Positions 18,328 through 25,005 of a DNA stretch of 25,005 bases are shown here, one piece after another. Made by a program: the position numbers and the translations under genes. Positions within the stretch are counted from its first letter, which is position 1. Every line of letters begins with the position of its first letter. The DNA comes from Carex sylvatica. Taxonomy: Eukaryota > Streptophyta > Magnoliopsida > Poales > Cyperaceae. The notes beneath the pieces were generated by a model. That model saw nothing but the letters and a program-made list of their open reading frames with translations. It did not search any database and was not told where the DNA came from. The stretch lies in assembly GCA_964058845.1 (NCBI GenBank), contig CAXKVR010000378.1, forward strand, positions 1 through 25,005, read 5' to 3'.

Positions 18328-20310
18328 TTAATGGAGGAAACCATATTGTCGTTGCACTGAAGGTTTCTTCAAATTAATGCCCGACATCAACTTAGGAATT
18401 TCAGTTGCTACCCCTTGCTGAATTCCACGATAACCTAAAAATTTGAAGCATATTGCTTTCAGATCATTACAGTTGTGCCTCTCAGCTAGACACAACAAGG
18501 TGACCACATTGCGCATGTCAATACTACCGCACAACCATGGTTCCAGAAATCGGATGGGACCGGGCCGAGTTTTACCAGAGTCTCGTGCCTGTGCGTGTTT
18601 CTCAGCAAAACTCAGATGAACAGTGCTTGACTCGGCCGAGTTTTTCAATTTTTCGGCTGAGTCAGCCGAGTTGAGCCGATTTCATTTAAAAAAAATCGAT
18701 TTCCTACTAACCTGGACTGTGCTCTGTCGTAGGAGGAGAAGAGAATGAGAAGGGTGCGTGGAGGTCTGGACTCTGGAAGGTGCGTGGTCTGGAGAGGAAG
18801 GTGAAAGGGGCGTGGAGGTCTGGAGAGGAGAAAGGAGTGGACTGGAGAGGAAGGTGAAAGGGGTGGACCCGAATTTTTGTTTAAATAGAGTTAATTCCCT
18901 TCCCTCCTTGCTCAATCCAATGGATCAAATGGTGCCAATTTTCGTGCTAGATGCATATCCAACGGATGAAATAATTCCATAATATTATACAGGTTCTAAT
19001 TGATATGAATTGGGTGAGTTAATTGGATTTCAATTGAAATTGATTTGAAAATAACTATTCGAACTTTATTGTTCTAATTTATAATCCATTAATTCAATAT
19101 TAAATTATATATATCCAATTAATTATCTATTAATCAACCTAACCGGCTAAATTTGAAATTAATTCTTTTATAATACGAATTTTTGCGAATGACCTGCGTG
19201 AATTTTCTAAATTATAGATCTATTTATAACTCGTAAAATTCTAATTATAATCACACTATAATAATTTATCATTTAATTATAGATTTAATATTTGTTTTAA
19301 TCGGCGCAGAAGTCCCATTCGAATTTTACAATCCGTCCCTTCTCATGTTTGCTAAATGTTTTACTCAATTTTATTATTTTATTTGAGTGTAATATTTTGT
19401 CTTAATTAAAATAGTTTTTTTACAAATTATTTTTATCAATTTTTTCTATTTTTTTTGCTACAAAACAAGGCTTCTGTCAAAAATACCCGAGTTACTGATC
19501 CGATTCTTCCGATTCCGATTTCCGGAACCATGCGCACAACTTCTTCTCGCAAATTATCTTTAATCTCTCCAAACCGTATCTATCAGCCACAATCAACAGA
19601 TGTTGAGCCATTAATTTACTGTCCTGCTTCTCGTTGCTCTCTTTTATCTCTTCAAAATCCAGGAATATAATCACTATATATAAAATTAAGCATAGCTCTG
19701 AACACTGGAGCTTCCATTTCGTCAATTTTAATTATGGTATCCGAATTTTCCTTCATCGGACCGAAAAATTGTGCTGAAAATACTGAAGATCTTGCGGCGA
19801 GAATGCACTTGTGAGCACTAAAGGATTCTCCATCCACTTCGAATGTAACATCCGCTCCAATTTCATTCTCCAGAAGATGGCCAAATTGTTGTTGGATGTT
19901 ACTAGTAGGAACAACAATTTGTGCAGTTGGTTCCACTGAAAAAGTTCTAAACACACTAAGGATAAAAATAGTAATGACACTTTTAATTACAAAACAATCA
20001 TCCTTGATATTTGACTCCAACACTATTCTTTTAGCAAATGAATGATAGCCGCGATTCCTGTCAGTTGAAACATGCAATTCTTGTTGATTTAATAAGGGTA
20101 AATGACTATTTTGATCTAGAATAGTAAAATTAACTTGTGCCCTTACAAATTCTGATTTGCTTTTGAGGTGAAGAAATATCGATACGTCATCATCGATCTT
20201 TTTCCTCATTGAAACCATTTGAGAAATACAGGATAATCCAATTATGCCCACCGACATCAGAAATGGTTGATTCGAGGAATTTACCTTTGTTGATATTCTT
20301 ATCTAAAGAA
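18328..20310 (-). pseudogene. MATH-BTB (BPM-like) gene, broken by a hAT-type insertion
   Basis: Minus-strand order: MATH end (GKFLESTISDVGGHNW, shifted frame near 20200-20300, then DDDVSIFLHLKSKSE and VNFTILDQ), YHSFAKRIVLE and IKDDCFVIK, then BTB (GADVTFEVDGESFSAHKCIL, FFGPMKENSDT, MEAPVFRAMLNFIYSDYIP; about 19660-19905), then the BACK-like tail (LMAQHLLIVADRYGLERLKI, CEKKLC; resumed past the insert as GSIDMRNVVTLLCLAERHNC). The last part ends at a stop at 18328-18330. Damage: frameshifts near 20200 and 19665 and the 997-bp insert. Removing the insert and one TSD copy restores phase exactly. BPM proteins link substrates to CUL3 ubiquitin ligases; the partner here is unknown. The start codon was not found: the frame is closed upstream of about 20310. 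Confidence 0.85.
18528..19540. mobile_element. Non-autonomous hAT-type element, 997 bp, in the BTB gene
   Basis: Element 18536-19532. The TIR left is CATGGTTCCAGAAATCGGA and the TIR right, read inward, is CATGGTTCCGGAAATCGGA: 18 of 19 identical. Flanks CGCACAAC (18528-18535 and 19533-19540) are a perfect 8-bp TSD. The subterminal region has repeated CTCGGCCGAGT-like palindromes (18570-18680). The interior has a purine-rich tract with a repeat of about 25 bp at 53-bp spacing (18789 and 18842), then AT-rich DNA. No transposase. TSD length and TIR style support hAT, although the superfamily is not proven without the transposase. Confidence 0.88.
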
Positions 20311-20319
20311 TACTCCCAA

Positions 20320-22220
20320 TGCTAAACATATGCATTGTCGTCATCTTTTTCATTCGACTTACACAACCTATGGTTTCTAGAATGGACAGTGACTGGGATG
20401 GATATATATAGAATGGAGAGAATTCAAGTAGAATTTTTGTACAAAGGAAATCTTCTGGTACTGCTTAATCTCTCCCTTTTAAAGGATGGAAAAAATGGAG
20501 CTAGCAAGAATTATTGTTATTCGTTGGAGAAGATGAAGAATACAAGGGATTTTTAAGATGGTTTATCTTCTTGTTCATTGTCCCTTTATATCTCCATAAG
20601 TTTAGATTAGATATTCTATATTTGAATCAATTTTGTTTTGATATTCTCTATAATTTTTCTTTATAAGTCGAAAAGAAACCCAGCTAATTGCAGAGATGCC
20701 AGATAATACTTGATAGTTTATTTAATATGTTTTAAATTTTCTATATTGCTTTGATATTCTCTATAATCTCACTTCTCTATTTGTTTTCTAAATTTAATCA
20801 TCTTTATAATATTGGTGGTGAAAAGTTGATCCATGAATGATGCTAGAATTAGAGAATATTTTTCAGCTTGTTTATTTTTGGGTCAGATAGTCATCAGCAT
20901 GTGAGATACATACTACATAAATATTGTCATAAGAGTCTGGCTGCGCTAGGGAAAATTCACAAGTCATATGCACGTGTTTAAAGTTCAAACTGTCGATCCA
21001 AATCATTGAACATTATCACCATATTAAAAAGTGCTTGGAGACCAAAATTTTCATTTTTTGAAAATTTTTTATTATTATTTTTTAGATATTCTTTCAGATG
21101 AAGATTTTTTAGAAAATAATGCATCAAGATGCGCACAAAAACCATTATTTTTCTACCACTTGATACTAAATAAATTAAAAAAATTAGAAAATCTATATAT
21201 CAACAATGCTCTCAATTACAAGGATATCAGTTTGAACGGTATAGATTTGTTCATTTTAATTTTAAAATTGGATATATGACTTGTAAGTATATGTCATAAT
21301 TAATATGCTTATATAATAAGTAGCATAGCCGGAACCTTGTGAGATTTATATATAAGTCTGAGTATCTTGTTATTATTATTTTTATTTGGATTGTATATTT
21401 TTTTGGCAATGGAACCACACCTGCAATAACAATGTCATGCTCATTTTATTTTGCCCTTTATGGTTCTATGAGAGACATACCTTGTAATTTATATCATGTG
21501 ATTTTGTCATATGAAGGGTTTATACTATCAAAAAACACCATCGAAACCAAATAAAAGCGAAATATCGAATATTAATTGCGAAACAATTTAATTTCTAACA
21601 AACAAACAAACACCATTGAAAACAAAAAAAATCCCGATTTTTTCATCTATAACATAAAAAATAAAAATAAATCCACCCATACCATATTTCTAAGTAAATT
21701 TTGATCTGAATAATTCAGAGGTTGAAACTGTGAATAATTCAGCAGTTGTAATATGTGTTATCATTTAAGAAAGCGTCTAATTGTCTACAGACTTTTGTCC
21801 ACCATTTGTCACAGCTTTGACTTGCGCAAATACTGTAAAACTACTTCTACATGCTGTATAATTATATAATATATCACATAAAATATATCAGTTAATCACA
21901 AAATATCCAACAACTATTTGAAGTGGTCCTATGATAGTTAAAAGCAGATTGCAACTTGCACTACATGACAAAAAAATTGTACATTCAAACTGTACTTTCA
22001 AAAATTGCAGTATATAAAGTTATTGGCAGTTAATATTAGTTATTAGCAGTTATTTTGACAAAAAAGTGATAAAAAGGTAAAATTAAATTTTCCGATTAAT
22101 TTTTTTTATTATTTTTTTATCGATTTAATGAATACACAAATAAATCATCAAAATATTGAATACTGTAAAATAGACCACTTTACCTATAAAAATAAAATGT
22201 ACAAACTATAAAATTACAGA
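20320..22220. other. AT-rich intergenic stretch
   Basis: Contains the region upstream of the MATH-BTB pseudogene, with a TATATATA run near 20402-20411 that could be its TATA box on the minus strand. The rest is low-complexity DNA with open frames of at most about 80 codons, none with a known domain. Confidence 0.45.
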
Positions 22221-22229
22221 ATTGCAAAT

Positions 22230-22790
22230 TCACAGATGAAAACAATAAAATATAATATTAAAAATATTAATTTTTAATACTGTAAAATTATCAAATTAAA
22301 CTGTGAAATCAAAGGGTAAAAACTATAAAATTACAAAATTATAAAATTAGCAGATCAAAAGAAACTCTAAAAAAATTTAATTTTCAATACTGTAAAATTA
22401 CAAGATTTTCACAAGATTTTCACAAGATGAATACCATAAAATTACAAGATAAATACTATAAATTTAACGGGTGAATACTGTAAAATGATACGATCAATAC
22501 TTCATATCACCTCTCTATTATCTATTTTCTCTAGATTTTCACAAGATAAATACTGTAAAATTAACAGGAAAAATACTATAAAATTAACATATCAATACTC
22601 CATATCGCCTCTCTATCATCCATTTCCTCCAAATTTTCACAAGATGATTATTGTAAAATCACAAGATGAATACTGTAAAATTAACAGAAGAAATACTATA
22701 AAATTAACATATCAATACTCCATATCGCATCTCTATCATCTCTTTTCTTCAGATTTTCACAAGATGAATACTGTAAAATAAAATATCAAA
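22230..22790. repeat. AT-rich tandem repeat patch (TACTGTAAAATTA motif; units of about 98-120 bp)
   Basis: The motif TACTGTAAAATTA and variants (ACTATAAAATTA) occurs more than ten times. From about 22489 it is organised into three longer units that each contain ATCAATACTYCATATC, CTCTCTAT and AGATTTTCACAAGAT. The ATCAATAC landmark is at 22493, 22591 and 22711, giving spacings of 98 and 120 bp. The second and third units are nearly identical. A plus-strand open frame across it is a repeat by-product. Confidence 0.8.
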
Positions 22791-23246
22791 TCATGTAAGT
22801 TCTTAAATCAGAAAATTCAAAATGGTGACATTACGGAAACGATCTATGTAATTTTGAATTCAAATATCAAATTCAAAATAAAAAATTCAAATCAAACATT
22901 GAAATAATGTGAAATATGATATTACTCACACGGAAGAGTTGAGCACGAAGTCTCGCGTGAAGAGATGACGTCAACAGTTATCGCTACCAATTTCGAGAAC
23001 TCGGCAAAGAAAGAGATCGACAAAGAGAGACCATCGCGGCCATTGCTACCGTCGCTGCTCTTCAATTCAACTATAATTCAACTGAATAGAACATGTACCA
23101 GATACACCTAATTTACCACTAACTAGTAGGTGTTGCTGACGAGGCACTTTCAATTTTGCAATTTTGCAATTAAATCTAGAGAATTGAAAATCAGTAGATG
23201 TGCCTTTGTCGTTTTGTGCTTTCAATTTTGATCGGATGGCCTTGTT

Positions 23247-23358
23247 GTTTGAATAGAGAATCGAAGCAGTGCGCTTCATCAAGAGATAAACCTAGCGATC
23301 TCGTTTGAATAGAGAATCGAAGTAGTGCGCTTCATCAAGAGATAAACCTAGAGATCGC
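23247..23358. repeat. 56-bp tandem duplication
   Basis: Two adjacent units (23247-23302 and 23303-23358) starting GTTTGAATAGAGAATCGAAG and ending near AAACCTAGMGATC. They differ at a few positions. The block lies in a less AT-rich segment (22930-23520), which may be an old gene or element fragment. Confidence 0.8.
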
Positions 23359-23399
23359 TGTGCAATCACTATTTATCTTCCTCTCTACGTAGATCGATA

Positions 23400-24105
23400 G
23401 AGGTCGAAGAGAGAGAATCAAAGAAGCATGAGTATATTTTCGGAAGCGTATACTACGAGCAGTGCAGTGCGCGTCATCAATGAGAAAAATCGCGATGAAA
23501 TAGAGCTGAGGAATTCAAAAAAATGAAGAAAATTGTCTCAATAAGGAGATAATCTGATCGAAAAGAAAGTTTTTGAAAATAAAATTCATAAAAGAAAAGA
23601 GACAATCGGAAAGGAAGGTTTAAATACGTGAAATCTGGAAAGGTTCTGAATTCCTATTGAAATGTGGAGACCGAGTATGTTAAAATCAGTTAAACGGGAG
23701 TGGATAAGACGCTGTGGACAAACTGTGGACAACAGATGGTGGATAAAAACTTTTTCTCATCATTTAAAACTATGCTGGCTCTATCATAACTCAAATTTGA
23801 ACTGCTGAAAAATCCAACCATCGAAACTACTTTGACCACTGAATTATTCAACGGTCCTCGTATAAATCATAATTTGCTAAGATTGGTGGTATGGATGGAA
23901 TTTTCTTTTTTATTATGGTACCGATGAAAAAATTGAAAAAAAATTAGAAGAGCCTCTAATTATGGAGAATATAAATTGCTCCTCAATTCTACCTTGCATG
24001 TATGATGTATCACAAGAAGGGCAGTTTAGGAAAAAAAAAATCACAACCCCCCTAAAAATGTGGTATTGACCATATGGCAGACAATATTTTTAATGTCTTA
24101 TAAGC
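23400..24105. other. Intergenic stretch, no gene seen
   Basis: Mixed AT-rich DNA with no domain-bearing frame. A GTGGACAAACTGTGGACAA repeat occurs near 23714-23732. Confidence 0.4.
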
Positions 24106-24285
24106 AGGGGCAGATTTATGTATTGATGAGGAGGTGCTAAGTCACCCTATGATTTTAAAATTATTAATTATTTATATTAAATTTTAGTTAAACTTTTGAG
24201 TTTTTAAAATTTTTATATGCATGTTTTTTTATTGTTATGTGTGAGGTCATGGGTTCAATTCCCACTATGCACGTTTTTTTTTTAA
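24106..24285 (+). repeat. Candidate short transposon/SINE-like fragment
   Basis: Starts GCAGGGGCAGATTTATGTAT, similar to a widespread plant hAT-type terminus (CAGGGGCGGAT), and includes TGGGTTCAATTCCCAC (24249-24264), which matches a tRNA-type Pol III B box (GGTTCRANNCC). A T-run follows (24271-24281). No matching second terminus or TSD was found, so it may be a truncated DNA element or a SINE relic. Confidence 0.4.
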
Positions 24286-24380
24286 ATATAATAAGCGTGC
24301 ATAACAATTGCCCAAGAAGTTATATCAATTAATGAAACAAACCACATTCTCAAAAACCACAGAATTTCAAGCCTGATGTG

Positions 24381-25005
24381 TCATAATTTCAAGTTATGCA
24401 ACATACTCCCATACAACTCCTCAATGTCATTCGCAAGCACATTTGGAGGCCCACCAACCAGCTTCTCCAACCTCTGTTCGTAAATTAAGTACTCGAATAT
24501 CTTTTAAATTATCAACAAAATCTTAACAATTTTTCTTTCTTTTTTTTTTTCTTTGTTGGGCATGTAAAGATCAAGTTTTGCAGAACATAGCCGTGTATCA
24601 GGATGTCTTGAAAATGTTCATAATATCCGTAGATTTGTAATGTTTGAAAGGATGCCAAGAAGCATCACGTACTGGTTTGCATAATTTGTTAAATAATTGT
24701 TCACAAATGACAGGTTTGCCCTTAGTAGAGATGACATTCTCTTAAAAATGACGACTCCTGCATTGTCAGAATTATTGTCCATGGGATACAACATCTGAAG
24801 CACATACCAGAAACAAGGCAGGCAATTCAATAGGTTCATGTGCAAAGGTATAGATAGATATCATCTGAGGCAAACACTCTTCTACACGAAGAAGAAACTC
24901 AGAACAATGATGATTTGTGAAGCTAAATTCAGAGTAAAAATGCAAGAAAGAAGTAAGAAATAATACCTGCAATAAAAGAAGCTGACTTGGGCTAATCACA
25001 ATGGG
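24381..25005 (-). CDS. Possible 3' end of an unrecognised minus-strand gene (partial)
   Basis: The last candidate exon (about 24477-24381) follows an AG and reads RLEKLVGGPPNVLANDIEEL then YGSMLHNLKL and a TGA (24381-24383). Upstream, open segments on the same strand read CSEFLLRVEECLPQMISIY and HEPIELPALFL (near 24930-24830), and VIFKRMSSLLRANLSFVNNY (near 24740-24680), in different frames. This could reflect introns or decay. The residue composition looks like a real soluble helical protein, but I do not recognise the family and exon borders are uncertain. The gene would continue beyond the window. Confidence 0.35.

Noticed and set aside
20335..20556. Plus-strand frame of 73 codons
   Set aside because: It lies in the upstream region of the minus-strand MATH-BTB pseudogene and resembles no protein.
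22485..22781. Plus-strand frame of 98 codons with internal peptide repeat
   Set aside because: It is the translation of the AT-rich tandem repeat, with no sign of selection for coding.
21785..23760. Possible element with inverted ends TTTTGTCCACCATTTGT and TTTTATCCACCATCTGT
   Set aside because: The similarity is short (about 17 bp), does not extend, and I found no convincing target-site duplication. A dot plot would settle it.

Overview
This window looks like nuclear DNA of a flowering plant, most likely a eudicot. It is AT-rich, with plant-type gene fragments (F-box/DUF295, MATH-BTB, eIF2B-epsilon) and plant transposon superfamilies with diagnostic termini and target-site duplications (TSDs). 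No intact host gene is visible. The species cannot be told from the sequence. No rRNA, tRNA, CRISPR array or bacterial-type operon was seen.

Layout. 1-717 is AT-rich and featureless apart from one direct repeat. 718-3921 is a CACTA (En/Spm) element: an intact right terminus, arrays of palindromic subterminal repeats on both flanks, no recognisable left terminus, and a captured intron-bearing piece of an eIF2B-epsilon gene. A decayed Copia gag fragment (3945-4558) touches its right end. 5969-7377 is a non-autonomous Mutator-like element with TIRs of about 185 bp and near-identical 9-bp flanks, carrying a LINE-type zf-RVT fragment. 8150-16376 (minus strand) is an F-box/DUF295 gene split by a Ty1/Copia retrotransposon (9258-16217). 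That element has 342-bp LTRs, a PBS, a PPT, and gag, protease, integrase, RT and RNase H coding, and is itself interrupted by a 1782-bp solo LTR (13339-15120) with a perfect 5-bp TSD. A poly(A)-tailed 152-bp retroposed insert with a 15-bp TSD also lies in the F-box pseudogene.

17102-17594 is a 493-bp hAT-type element. 18215-20310 (minus strand) is a MATH-BTB (BPM-like) pseudogene interrupted by a 997-bp hAT-type element (18536-19532) with 18/19-bp TIRs and a perfect 8-bp TSD. 20320-25005 is AT-rich intergenic DNA with a short tandem-repeat patch (22489-22790), a 56-bp duplication, a possible SINE or hAT fragment, and what may be the 3' end of an unrecognised minus-strand gene.

Overall the window is a nested transposon graveyard built on decaying members of F-box and BTB gene families. 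Its value is in the clean, datable insertion events. In two cases excising the insert plus one TSD copy returns the interrupted reading frame to phase; in a third (the Copia element in the F-box gene) the phase is kept but the TSD is degenerate. There are also two cases of gene-fragment capture. I found no evidence of a new biological system.
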